DNA of 64,000 nucleotides from Nautilus pompilius (taxonomy: Eukaryota; Mollusca; Cephalopoda; Nautilida; Nautilidae), in the NCBI GenBank assembly GCA_018389105.1, contig JACATO010001720.1:1-64000 (forward strand), written 5' to 3'. Made by a program: the position numbers and the translations under genes. Positions 1-12,973 of this stretch are shown here, in pieces (within the stretch, counting starts at the first letter, position 1; every line of letters begins with the position of its first letter). The notes under the pieces are model-generated. The model saw only the letters and a list, made by a program, of their open reading frames with translations. It ran no database searches and had not been told where the DNA came from.

Positions 1-3000
1 GACTCAATAGTGACAAAGCACACCTGTATTTCTGATATATTCGTTACTTTTCTACTGTATAGAAACCGGACACACTATTTTTTCAGCTATTTCAAGATCC
101 AATGATTCAGAAAACGACATTGTACCAGCATCATCCCTCCTTCCCGAGTTCATTCAGCACTCGCGGTACTCAAGGTTTTGGTTAGGTTTGGGTAGTTACT
201 TGAAAGGCAGGAAGCCATCATGGCCTACAGAAAAGCACTTGAAGAAGGCGTGATTTCTCAAACTGATTAAAATCATCATTATTGCCAAGAATATATCGCA
301 TTTACCAACAGTTATATCACTGGGAAAAAATATGTTGTTGCACGAAGTACCAGGAAGTGACGTCGAGAGAGGAGAGTCATGCAAAACGACATTGTAATCA
401 TTTACTCTATACGCACGTTTGTAAGCAGATTTTAAATTTACTTAATCAATAATCAGTATCTAGGCATCAGTCGTAAAGTTAATCCGATTGAAAAGCTAAA
501 CAGCCCTTTAACCGGGTATCTTCGGAATTAAAGAGTATCTTTCCAAGCTGTCAATATGAGTCTCCCCTTCTTTTAAAATTACAACTGCAAAGTTTATTAA
601 AATGTGCCTCTCATGTTTCAAGCATTGGGGCTTAATTTCTTTTTAAAAAAAAAAAAATAGTATCGATAGGGATCGATATCTCCGGGGAACAGCTCCTTTA
701 TTCCACAGCTACCACAAAGGTTTCCAATTGTGAAAATAAGCGAGCAAACTCATCAATTATGCCGAGACCAACGAAATATTCCCATTTCCTATTATCTGCT
801 TTACTCGATAATCGGAAATTACTGGTTATTTCCAGTCTAACTCTGCCCGCATTTTAGTGATGCGAAAGTATGGATAAGACGGAGTAAGGAAACAGAAAGC
901 TGCGTCTTAAGATCACCTCTGCGACGGACTATCGATTGTGTTTTGGCAATCAAAGGGGCGTTAGCGCGAGCGCGGGCTGAGAGGGCCGCATAAAAGCCAG
1001 TCTGGGCACCACCACCATTCTCACCTCCTTCCGGACCTATTTTCCAAACAATCGAGGGCTCTGAGTGTATGGGCAGGGGGCAGACGTTTCTGGCCGTGTG
1101 CAACTACTGATGCTAAAGGCCATAATTACAAATAAGCTAGGACTCTGGTGTGGTTACGCATATTTAAAAAAAAAAACACAAACAAACTTATGCAATGGAA
1201 GGGTTAACGAATGGGGCAATTTGTCGTCGATCGGACTTAATTGTGACGTGATCATTTTAATCGATTTGAGACTCGCTTGCGTAACTCGTGGTGGCTTCTT
1301 GACTCCGGGCAACTACCAAACTGAGTTTTAGGGAAAACCTGCGAGTTGCTTAGACGGAGAGAAAACAAATCAGCCAGAGAAACACCGCTATCGTTTTATA
1401 AGATTTCACAGCTCATACCAGAAAATGTTCAACATTTTTTATTCTTCGGGACAAACTCTGAAAACAAAACAAAAAATACTATCAGAATACCCCGACTAAA
1501 AGTATTTCAGGACCCTACAGGTGTTAAAACTGTTCCTTTGTTTCCAGATGTCAAGGCTTCATTTACAACCTTTTTTTATTGGCCTGTTTTACATTGTACA
1601 GTATTGGAAATAATTATGGAAACAGAAGCAAAAAAACTGATTATAAAGAGCGAATAGCACGTGATAGAAACGAATCTCGTGCGCGAAAATGAAATGGGAT
1701 ATAACCCTCACTGTGATTGGTTGCTATGCTTAGGCACGTCATTGCTTGTTCTGTACGCGAGAGACGACCAATCAGCGGAGATCTCTTGCCGATGACACGG
1801 GTGGTGCAAATACAAGGGTTAACGTTTTCTTTTTTTTTCAAGAAGTGTAAGATACATATTCGCGTGAAGCGAGGCGAGAGGCTGCATATCAACCGAAGGG
1901 GTTGCAGATCCGCATCAAATCTAAGATATTTCGACTGCTAACAGACAGAGGCGTACAACACGAGAATGGCGCCAAGCTTACATCTAACGGGGTGAGAGAT
2001 ATCTGTCGTGAAGATGCCTTGGGCTGCGCAAAATGTTGACGTGAACATCACCGAGGCTATATGAATTTATATGGCTGCTGAGAGAATCATAGGCAACCAA
2101 ACACGGTGGACGAATTGTGGAAAAGGATGCAAACTATTTGGGAAAAGCCTTCCAGAGTCATACACTGATAACTCGCATTGGCGCATGAAAACATGGTGTC
2201 ATGATCTGTCTATGTAAAGCGAAACGTTTGCATACAAGATACTAATGCACTGTATAACGTACTATTTTTGTTTTTGTACAGTTTCTGTAATAAAACATTT
2301 TGTATGTATCTTATATGTATCTAGGTTGCAATTACTTTTATTCGTGCACTTTCTGTGTGGTTTTCTGTAATTATTTTTCAATACTGTTTATACTGAATTC
2401 CTTTTTTCTATTTATCACCATTTTGGTTTTGTTGAGACACCAGAAGAACAGAATTCCTAGCATATTAGCGATAGCTTCCAACCTGGATTATATCGGGTTC
2501 TGCCTTGACCTAAGAGGCGAAATATTTTTTTTTTTTTAAAAAACCACTTGTTAGGGGAATAAAATCATATATTCAGCTAGTAAGTACAATATCTTTTGCT
2601 CAAACCTATCTGCTGTTATTTTTTTAAGTTTAAAAGATATTTCCAGCAGCAGTTGCTTTAGTTTTTATAATTGAAAACGACATTCATTGGCTCCTAGTCA
2701 TAGACTATCTCTCCATAAAGCTGAATCCACATTGCCGGAGTTTTCTACATGTCGATGATGATTCTTCTTCTTGCATGTAGTACAAGATACAGCTAAAACC
2801 CAACGACATTTATTTATCCTACTCATTAAAAGAAAAATCTCTAAACTGCATAGTTTTAATGGAAAACAAAGAAATTGATGCAATCTTAAGTTATTTCAGA
2901 ATACTAAAAACCCAAAATTAACTTATTTTTTTTTTGTTGTTGTTTATACTTGGAAACCCGGTTCTAGTGACGTCACTTAATATGACGGAAATGAAGCAAC

Positions 3001-3968
3001 GGACAATTAAAGGGTTAAAAAATGAATACCAGACTCATCGGTGCTGAGACTTCCTTTCGTGGCTATCACATGATTGTGAAGAGAAATGAGATTTCCTTAA
3101 TTTATCGGGGTTGTTATGTTGTTTGTCTAGATCTATGAATTAGAGGTCATGCAAACAGGGGGAGCTGCTTACAGATTTACCGTGTGGTGGAAAGCAGATT
3201 TCAGATAATCACTATCGCGTGCAGTAGCCCTTTACCTGTGCGGACTAATGATCGAGAGATGTCGTGTCTGACCGATAACCAAACAGATCTGGTTCTGCAG
3301 CACATACGTTACTACCACATACCAGGAACTGACAAATCCGGCCCCGGGGTGGAGAAAAGCGAAGTCGGATATCATTACAGCGATGGTTTTCATTTGAACG
3401 TTCGTCCTTACTATCAAAGACATTCAGCTTTTTAGTTATTATGCGCTTTATTCTTGTCACGCGATCGTTGTTGGGATTTTTTTTTTTTAAATTCGGCTGC
3501 TATATAATAAATAAACATTCCGTCGGAGTTACTGTAAATGAAGACTTTTAGCCCGTCATTAAGGGGAGATAATTTCGGTTTCTCTCAGCCGGTTGCCTCG
3601 ATTTCAAAAAAAAAAAAAACCTCTGCCGCAACGTAAACTAATAATACGGGAAAAAATGATATTTTTCCTTTAAAACAACATAAAAGGAAAGGATTATGAA
3701 CCTTAACCGAGGAGGAGATATAACGGTCAAAAAGTGAAAAGTTCACCGACAGAGATCACAGCCGATGTAGTCTCCATTTAGGTCATTACGAGGATCTCCT
3801 AATGTGAGATTATTCTCTGACTCGCTCCAAACGGCATGGATGCTTCATTTTTTTACTTTACAAGAAAAAAAAAAAAACAAAACCTGCAGCTTATCTCAAA
3901 CTATCTGAGAATTAGCAGACTGATAAAAGGAATTTAGGTGGGCAGTTCCATTTACGCACCAGGCAGCG

Positions 3969-4120
3969 ATGGCCGAAGAGGCGCCCGACGATGTTCTAAG
4001 CCAATGGAAAAGTCAGTATTGTAAACATCGCGAGGAAACCAGAGAGCTTGACAACGAACTGCGGAACTTCGTGTCCGTTCGCAGTCTGTCTGGGGGAGGC
4101 GGGAAAGGAACTGCGAGGAG
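3969..4120 (+). CDS. Candidate first coding exon, protein not recognised
   Basis: An ATG with G at -3 and G at +4 opens a hydrophilic frame beginning MAEEAPDDVLSQWKSQY, rich in E, R and K and suggestive of a coiled coil, in a CpG-rich island of otherwise AT-rich DNA. A fair donor (GAG|GTGAAT) lies at 4120/4121, just before the frame stops. An adjacent frame continues with protein-like sequence (4100-4230, GEYKDENTLSGKAV), so a one-base error or indel in the G-rich run near 4090 is also possible. I know no family for it and see no following exon. It could equally be chance. Confidence 0.3.
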
Positions 4121-4558
4121 GTGAATATAAAGACGAAAACACTCTGTCTGGCAAAGCCGTCAGAGATAACGATGGCGACGTAGCTCTCCTGTCGAGGAGG
4201 TCTAAACAGCATCGGGCGCGTCACAGATGTGCAACTTGGCGAATAACGTTTGGCTGTGAATCATACTTCTTCTGCAAGACGACGACCTGAGCGGCATCCG
4301 CGTGAGTTATGACGTCACTAATAGTTCTAGCCTCACGTCACAGGAACTGGAACTCTTCGGTTTGGCGATCTTCGAACTATCTTGGCGGCAGGGTTTTAAG
4401 TGATTGGTTTTTACGTGCATTCGATAATTTGTGATTGATGACTTTCGCATCGAAACCGAATCATAAACGCCAAGGTGGGCACCAGGGCTTTCCTAATGTT
4501 ATCTTTAGGTTTCATTGATATTTCAAACTGATAAAACCAAAGAAACTATATATATAGT

Positions 4559-4675
4559 TACTCTCTTTCTCTCTCTTTCTTTTTAGATCTGCGTATGATT
4601 AAGAGAGATAGAGAGAGAAAGAGAGATCCTGTTCACATTCTCTTGTATTCTTTTCATTACGCAGATTAAAAATCG
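4559..4675 (+). repeat. Nested inverted repeat (hairpin)
   Basis: A CT-rich arm (4561-4584) is mirrored by a GA-rich arm (4600-4626) around AGATCTGCGTATGA. That centre is mirrored again by TCATTACGCAGATT at ~4656-4669. The strand could fold into a stem of over 20 bp. Origin unknown: a small palindromic element or chance pairing of microsatellites. Confidence 0.5.
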
Positions 4676-5309
4676 ACTCATCATCTAATGGATGGAAGGA
4701 AACATTACAACTTACTTTGATTACCTCCCTCTCCCCCTACTGCATTTATGCCATGATCCGTCCGCTTTCCCCTTTAGTGAAATACTTAGAACCGCACTCA
4801 AAGTAATTAACAGGAATTGTCTTGAGGGTATCCCTAGAACGAAATGAATAGATAACGAAATCTGTATTAATTTGTTCAGAATATGCTTCCCCCTCCGCCC
4901 AAGCCTTGCACGTTAGCATGCCGCGTGGACCAGCTAGATCATATAAATTCATACCCGTCAGAATTTGTATTTTATGTTTACTTAAAGTCGCAATAACTGA
5001 TACCGAGATCGTTGGAATGTGTGGGGAGAGATGTCCAGCTTCTTAACCGTATAAAAGGCTCGAAGTAAGCGGTAAAGAATCATATCATTTAACCCGTATC
5101 AGATAATGTAAAAATCGCAGTATCACGTTCTTTAAAGAGTTTTGCAAAGCTGCGGTAGGTGTCGCTGTGAAGGGAGGCAGTGCTGAAAATCATGATTGCG
5201 ATTGTAAGCGAATGCACGACACACGTTTGTCGCAGGCATTTTTGCCCCTTTACGCGTCACTTATGGAAGATGCGAATGTGATAGGGTAGTGCGGTATTCC
5301 GTTACTGAA

Positions 5310-5352
5310 CTACTGGGTAGAGTGGGGGGGACCTCTCATTTCGAATCCCGGC
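5310..5352 (+). repeat. Possible SINE fragment
   Basis: ATTTCGAATCCC (5338-5349) is B-box-like after a weak TGGGTAGAGTGG. Short spacing makes this doubtful. Confidence 0.2.
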
Positions 5353-6700
5353 CTGAACCGACAGGGTTATTTCGGGTACCGCTAGGTGCGCTGCAGACTG
5401 ACAGTAGCTTTTACTGTAAGAGTAGTGCATCGCACTTTGATTTTTGAAATTCTGATAAAATCTGCCAGGTAAATAAGGAGATGAAATAAAAGTTAATCGA
5501 CGTGAACTCGTTACCATGGAGCGCACGCGGGTGACACGGGGCCCATTTAAATCTGAATGCGGCCGAAGATCACAACCCCCCCAAAGACTATGATAATCCG
5601 CGTATATAGAGAAAGGACTAAAGAGACGCATCACATTATACTGTAGATATTCAGAAACCATTTACACTTATGCAAACAAACAAGGAAAACAACCCGTAGC
5701 AGGGTGGGAATTCCCTCTCCAGCCGTGGGACCCTGTCAGCCCTTTATCAGCGCCCAGAATTCACGAGGACCCTGAGCCGTCAGCCCTTCTGAACTGGTCG
5801 TCGAGCTACGATCGCAACACCTGGAAACTGAAGACCGCCATCCCTAGCAAGGAAAGGATCTGGTAGAACTCTTCTGTTAGAAGTGGGGTGGGAGATAGAA
5901 GAGACCGGGTACAGCGGGCACCTAACAAGAAATCGGTCCCCCCCGCCATAGCCGCAGTTTTAATGACTTTCGTTTAAGTTAATTACGGCGGTTTTCTGTT
6001 GAATTAAATGGCTCGTAATTATGTTAGGCGACTGTCTTTTTTTTTTAATTACCCAGAGTATTAATTAGAATAAGAAGACCCTCGATTTTAAGATTCCAAT
6101 GCTGAATTAATAGCAGCGGAAAGCAAAAGATAATAACGTTAATAAAACCATTTTTACGGTATCGCTCCCTGTTTTCCTCTCACAGAACCCTTCACGTGCA
6201 CATTCGGTTAATACCCGAGTGGAACCTCATCACAGATTCATCTGAATTAAAGCGAACCGCGATTTACCTATGCACCAATATTAAACTCTGTACTCTTAAC
6301 AAAATGGACATTTAGAGCAGAAACCGAGAACCCGAAATAATCAAACAAATAGTAAGTAAAAAAAAAAAAAGGGAGGAACGGGGGGGGGCAGACTGAACTA
6401 GCAGATGTGAGGCGAGAAGACCGGTCACCGTCTTCACATCACAAACCCAGAGATATTCTTCCACTAAGGTTAAAGTAAAAGGCTTCATCTCGTTCTTTTG
6501 ACATTTTGGAAAGTCGATTGAAGATAGCTTTGGGAGGCGTTTATCTATTAGAGCTTCGGTTAATAGTATAATTTATTTATTGGTAATGTCAAAATTTTAA
6601 AAAGTATGTTCAAAGAAAAATGTACAGCAATTTTCTCTATTTTCAATAACAGTTCACCTGAATATGCTTTCGGAATTATGAATCTCCTTTCTCGAGCCTC

Positions 6701-6772
6701 TTCTTCTTCTTCTCTCTTCTTCTTCTTCTTCTTCTTCTTCTTATCTTCTTCTTATTATTATTATTATTATTA

Positions 6773-6822
<50 letters not shown>
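6701..6822 (+). repeat. Compound (TTC)n(TTA)n microsatellite
   Basis: TTC repeats pass into a pure TTA/ATT run. A translated frame here is low complexity only. Confidence 0.95.
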
Positions 6823-6824
<2 letters not shown>

Positions 6825-7334
6825 TTAGTTTTAAGTTATTTTTCAGTGGTAACATAGCAGCAGTTGCAGATAAAACTTTCAACTTAGAACTCATGCACCC
6901 GAGACTGGATTCTGCAACCAGAGACAAATTTCTAAATGCATAGACATGAACTTTTCATATAAGCTGTAAGCTAAGGGCGCATCCAGTTTTATATGCATTA
7001 ACACAAATCCTGTGATTTAGTGCAGATAGATACAACTAGTTAAGAGATAGGCGTTTTAATACAGTGCCCTACCATAATAATTAAGAAACCGGTTGTTTGG
7101 CACTGAATCGACGAAATTTTGCATCACTTCCTGGTCCAAATTCCTTGTATCCATGTAAGAGCTTCCTCTAATTCCATCATCTTGCCTGAAAGTGGATGGG
7201 CTGCTTTCAGCTGACGAAATCGCTACTTTTGCAGCTGGTCGAGCAGATTTATCTGAGGAGTATGAGGACACCCCGGAAAAAGCTTTTAATATTTGATTCG
7301 CCTTCCAGACTGTGGTCACGCAAAGGGTGTGTAA

Positions 7335-7620
7335 CATGTAGCGCCATTTGCCCATGCCTTGTTGGTACCGTGAAGGGAGATTAGCATGTAGCGCCATCTG
7401 CCTAAAGAGTATGGGCCATCTAATGTTGACGGCATGCTTTGTTGGTACCGTGAAGGGAGATTAGCATGTAGCGCCATCTGCCTAAAGAGTATGAGCCATC
7501 TAATATTGACGGCATGCTTTGTTGGTACCGTGAAGGGAGATTAGCATGTAGCGCCATCTGCCTAAAGAGTATGGGCCATCTAATATTGACGGCATGCCTT
7601 GTTGGTACCGTGAAGGGAGA
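7335..7620 (+). repeat. 80-bp tandem repeat, about 3.5 copies
   Basis: The marker GTTGGTACCGTGAAGGGAGA starts at 7361, 7441, 7521 and 7601, an exact 80-base period. Copies differ at very few positions (e.g. GGGCCATC/GAGCCATC). The first copy is partial: 7335-7360 keeps TGTAGCGCCAT and then jumps to CCATGCCTT, an internal deletion. No function inferred. Confidence 0.95.
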
Positions 7621-8987
7621 TGCGCACAACACCCTACAATTGAAACGTGTTTCGGCAAAAACCAGTCCTGTTTTTCCACAATGCCACTCCCGTGTCTCTG
7701 AAGATACTGGGGCTGACGTTTCTTCTTAGGTCTCCTCAAAATTCAGGTGCCAGCTGCAGACGTGAATCACTTAATTCTGGACTCGTAGGAGTAGACGCCG
7801 ACAATACACAAGGGCCTGGACAGACATGTTCTGTGACCGGCTTTTCAAATCGTTTTATTCCTATTGGACATGTGGGTAGTTTCTTACGTGTAAACCGAGA
7901 CTACTAAGATTACGTGGAACAGCACTTTGGCTCATTTTTGTTGCATGAGCGATGTCGACAAGAGAATCTCGACGGTGCGCGCGGACGTGGGAAGTAATGC
8001 CAAGTTTCGGTAATGGTGTCACCCTATTGACATTTGCTTTAGTAAATCCCGCAACAAAACTAGGCACAGATTCTAGGGAACTTTGCTCTGGCTCCACCCT
8101 GAAACGCCTGTAGCGCCGCCTCGTGTGAACTATCGTGAGATCCCCTAGTTTTCGGCACGCACTTACAATATATGCATAGTCTCAACCGAATATATGTACA
8201 TTTCTGTTGAGTGCGTTTATCTATGTAGGTGGAGAAGTTAATATAGCAGGAAGCTGTAGTGTCTCAATTCCTTATGCATTGCTGTTTCATTCAATCTATA
8301 AAGACTTAAAACCCGCTTATTTTAATCGAAAGATCCAGCAGGAATCGTACCCTTTATTAGTCTTCACGAGTAGTGCTTGCAGCGACTGTAAGACACACAA
8401 AAAAAAAGTTTCTCAATTTTCTTCTGTTTGGGCCTGGAAGCGTCATATTGAATGGGATCTGGGATCTCCTTCTGTCTCCTTGAAATGACCGAGTTTCAAA
8501 ATAAGTTTATTCGATGCCAACAAAAACTTACCGTGATGCTGCTCCGTTCTCCGAGCTTAACTCCAACAACAGCTTTGCTATTATTCTTGCACTTAAGCTG
8601 TGGTTTCAGATAAAGTGTCTATATTGGGAACATTAATACGAACAGAGAGATCAGCGTGTCGATATTGTCCGAACCGGTTGTCAATGATCGATATTTTTAC
8701 TCATGTACTGTTCTGTACCAACAAATATAAAGTATGTGAACAAACCACCTTTCCGAGTCCGTCTCACCGAAGACGGTGATTTCGTCTTAAATAACTGAAA
8801 TAATAATTTGATTAATAAAAATAAACAAGCAATAATTAGAATAATACGGTAAGCGAATAGAAAATTTTAAATATATGCCACAAAAAAAAAAAAAAAAAAA
8901 AGGAGGTGGGAAGCAAGACAAAATTAGAAAAAAGTGGATTCTTGTCTTAACTAATGTTCTCGCTTTTGTCTCAGTCACGTGGGACGG

Positions 8988-9095
8988 CCGGTGGCCTAGT
9001 AGTTTCATTTGGTTTGGCGTACTTCCCTAGCACGGTTTCCGCTTCCTTAGCCGGTCACGTGAGGTCTCTTCTAAAAGTGAAGAGTTCGAACCGCG
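8988..9095 (+). repeat. tRNA-like SINE trace
   Basis: TGGCCTAGTAGT (8992-9003) fits an A box and GAGTTCGAACC (9082-9092) a B box, but the 80-base gap is longer than in a tRNA. Confidence 0.35.
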
Positions 9096-9920
9096 AGTGC
9101 CCTCGGATATCCAACGTTAACTACTGGTGCTGGGAAAATAACTTTTTTTATTATTTATTACAGTGAAAGCTTCGATTTTAAATCGAAAAAACAACAACAA
9201 CAAACAACAAACGGTCATTTGGAAAATAAGCAGAACTGCGGAATAATCGAAAGAGGTTTTGGTAATTTAACGATGTACGCTTTTCTATATTTCTGCCTCG
9301 GCTTATCACAAAGCCCGATTTCAAAACAAACAACAAAAAAAGGAGAAAAAAACCCATTAAGCTAAAATAGACCAATATTCAATAAGAAACACGACAGAGA
9401 CAAAGGAAAGGAGGAAAATAGCTTGAGCAATTTTTTATTTGCAGAATTAATTTTACTTTTCCATCAGCTTTATAAATTTGAGTTCGTATTTCGCTCTGCA
9501 TTGACATTTCCTGTTTTGTTCAAGATTTACTTTTACTCTTTTTCTTAATCTAATTTCTGACAAAACGAGAAGCAGATCTTTTGAAAAGGTTAGAGGAAGG
9601 AGATAATTTTGCCATTTCCACAATTATGAGCTGTTCTTCTTGTTTATCCTTTACAAACAAACAAAAAAAAAACCCTGCTTTCCTAGGTTCGCATGTAACT
9701 GGCAGGCTAACCCACCCTGACAACGAGTTTTTTTTTAAAATTTAAATTTAAAAGTAAAAGAAATGGGGAAGGATAACAGATGCTCGTCAAACAGAGAGGT
9801 CGCCCCTGTCAGTAAAGGGAGGTAAGATGAACAGACGGTTAAAAAAGACTGACTTAGATTGCCCTTTCTCTTCAGCGATTATGCATGTGTGTATTTTTTT
9901 TTTCGCGACGTGTTCGACGA

Positions 9921-10051
9921 TGGCCGCCGCAGTGGCAGAAATAGATTTAGGTGGAGACGGCTCGAGCTGGTACAGCCACCCAAACCCCTTCAGCCTTCGT
10001 CATGCGTGGTATCCGTGGTTCCCAACGCTTGAGACGATGGCACATGCATGA
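9921..10051 (+). other. CpG-rich patch with an ATG-led open frame, unrecognised
   Basis: Within 9900-10140 CpG dinucleotides are dense and an ATG with A at -3 and G at +4 opens MAAAVAEIDLGGDG. The rest of the frame, about 43 codons to a TGA at 10051, has no motif I recognise and there is a competing frame on the same strand. Possible promoter or exon fragment; weak. Confidence 0.12.
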
Positions 10052-12109
10052 ATGGGGCAGGGGAGGTAAATTTGCCGAACGAATCCGCCGTCTCGACAAG
10101 CAGGTGCGCTGCGCGCTCGGCCGTCCGCCGCCACGACACAATGGATAATTAAAAGAAGAATACAAATTATAGATAACAAGAAAAATTTTCAGAAATGGTA
10201 GGGATAAAGTTGTAAATGTTTACGCTGATTTTTTTTTTCCAAACTGTCTAAAGTTAGTCGAAAGTCCTTTCGCGTCATACTATCTCAACGAGCTACCTTA
10301 CTCAGATTATAATTCTCCATTAAGGGCTGGCTAAGCAATGAACCCAACAGGAAGTACGGTGACGTAACAGGAAAGGGCGAAAATAACGAGGCTACGCAAA
10401 TTTTTGAGACTTCACTGCATTCGTCGTGTTGAAGAAAAAGATGGAGGGGATAAAGTGCATGGATAATTAAAATCTTCGTGTGAATACCATGGTTGATTAT
10501 GACTAGAGAAAGAAGGGAAAAAAAAATCTATTTACTGATTCAGTAACGATATAAATACATGTTTACCTGACATTTGCACAGAACAAAATATCACACTGAC
10601 TGACTTAGTAAAGGTAGGCAAAGTCCATCATTACTCAAAAATGTACTAAAAAAGTCGAACTTTTTTATATGACAATTTCTGAAAAATTAAAGATGTTTTC
10701 TTCAGTAACTCTACGCCGTTATACTACATACGTTGAAAAATATAAATTCTTATTAAGAAGTAAAAAAAAAAGAAAAAAGAGCAACTGAAAATCGTGTATT
10801 AATTTTTACCTACATATTCAAAAGGAAAATTGGTTTATATGATTACTTTTAAGGTTGCTAATGTCGATACTGCGCATTCAACAGTTTTTAAATTCTAGCA
10901 GCTTTAAGGCAACCCGGAAAACGAATTTTATACTCCAGGTAGTTGATGTGCTATTGTTCGCTCTGCAAAGAGTTAAGATAGCGTGGGTTTAAACATTTGT
11001 CATTAGCAGTGTAGAGAATGAAAACAAAGCTAAAGTTTTTTGGGGGGGATCCTATATTATTGGACGGTAGCACCTAAGTAAGAAAAGTGAATAAAGTTCG
11101 ATATGCAACCAGAGAGCGGCTATGCAGTCTAAGAATGAAGAGGAAGATACATTCTTGAAGTAACCTTTAAAACAAAGAAGAAGAGGTGCAATAGTCCCAC
11201 GAGATCTCCGAATTAATCTGGAAAGAGTCCGATAGAATTTAACAACAGGGGAGACCATCGGGGATAGCTGTTACAGGCGGTCAGTTGTTATAGTACAGTT
11301 AATTAATAATTAAACCTATAGATGAGCCACAAGCAACGTCATATGATCGAAAGACAAACCAGACGGCATCGATTATAGCCCCCAACGATGCCTTTATCTA
11401 AGAATTATTAGCGCTGCGACGATTTATTTTGTAATAACTAGCCTCGGTGGTCTCCCTTCTCAATGTGCATATTAATATATGCTTTAAGAAAATGTACATA
11501 ATAACAAAACTAATTCTACATTTCACATATTGGGATTTCTAAAGTGAAAACCTATTAATTTTTGCACAAATTCACCTAATTTTTATTTGTATTGTTTTAC
11601 TTAAATCACAAGACTTTTCTTTTATCTTAAATATTCCCACCGTATGTTAATTATTGCCATTTTAAATCCAATAAAGAGCTTGTAATTCTAAAGGATATCT
11701 AATCATTTTTTCTTGTAGAAAGAAATTTAAGGTAAAACATTTTAAATAAAATAATTTTCGTTATCTGTCCTTTTTTTCCTGTAAATTTCTTAATATTTCC
11801 AACGTTCAGAAAATTGTTTGGTTTTTTTTTAAATTATTTTAAATATAAATGCTACCAGTCGATCCTGATAATTAAAAAAGTTCGATTTTATTCTTTATTC
11901 TATAATTAGTCATAATTCTTGGAGTTTGTGACAACAGCATTTTAAAGCTTAATATCTTTAAAAAAATTCAAAGCTCGGGTACTTATTAAAGATTTCGTAA
12001 ATTCACGTTATTCAAAAGGCACATTTAGTGTGAACGTATACTGATATATACACACACAGGAGAGTTAATAAACTGATGCGCAGATGACGAGATTCGTAAA
12101 CAAAAGTCT

Positions 12110-12540
12110 ACTCGTGAAATACTGACAGCGATGAAGAAAGCTTGCAGCTGTAGAGAAAACTGAACACGATGTGCGAAGACATCCATATATATATAATCGA
12201 ATATTATGGAGAAATCTGAAGATCCGAAGACTGTAGAAAATAAACTGGAGATATTGAAGAAAACTGAAGAATATGAAAGCTCAAATATCTGTGAAAAATT
12301 ATGACCGTGTAGAAGTCTGACGATCATATAATAAGCTGCCGGTTATGTGAAAACTCGAGATGATGCACAAACATGGCATCTGTATAAAATTATGATGGCG
12401 ATATAGAAGACTTTAGACTATGTATATGGCTGAAGGTAATACTGGAACTATAATAAAAAAAATAAAGACAAACTCGCAGTAATATTGAAAACTGATGACA
12501 AAGTAGAAGAGTAAAGAAATCGAAATGTGCAGTACTCATA
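12110..12540 (+). repeat. Diverged A/GA-rich tandem repeat, left part
   Basis: Recurrent blocks of the form TATGTAGAAAACTGAAGA (e.g. ~12205-12275, 12290-12330, 12400-12440) at loose 20-40 bp spacing. The same wording returns at 14160-14415, suggesting one old array interrupted by later sequence. Confidence 0.5.
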
Positions 12541-12607
12541 CCACCGAAACAATGAACAGCTATGGAAACACACAGGGTCATCATGCACAGATAATGAGTA
12601 ACTGCAC

Positions 12608-12608
12608 T

Positions 12609-12686
<78 letters not shown>

Positions 12687-12736
12687 GATCTGACGTCAGT
12701 GCAGAGTGACATGGGGAGAGAGATGGAGATGGAGAG

Positions 12737-12777
<41 letters not shown>

Positions 12778-12797
12778 TGACGATCTGACGTCAGTGC

Positions 12798-12873
<76 letters not shown>

Positions 12874-12900
12874 GCGGATGAATAAGAGAGAGAGAGAGAC
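12608..12900 (+). repeat. GA microsatellite block with CRE-type units
   Basis: Mostly (GA)n, interrupted twice by a unit reading GATCTGACGTCAGTGCAGAG (about 12688 and 12782). TGACGTCA is palindromic. Arg-Glu or Ser-Leu open frames here are only translated microsatellite. The block sits beside the Tc1 relic at 12974. Confidence 0.95.
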
Positions 12901-12973
12901 GAATACAATACGTACACGATATATTATTACAGAAAATAAACAAAAGCAAAATGCATACCCGTTGTACAGTGCT

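Noticed and set aside
7335..7620. CRISPR-like array
   Set aside because: The repeats are directly tandem with no unique spacers, and the window is eukaryotic.
7861..8097. Minus-strand 78-codon frame resembling a helix-turn-helix
   Set aside because: Too little similarity to assign to Tc1 or any named family; mentioned only as a lead with the 80-bp repeat.
9174..9190. Near-palindrome TTCGATTTTAAATCGAA
   Set aside because: A single short imperfect palindrome in AT-rich DNA is within chance expectation.
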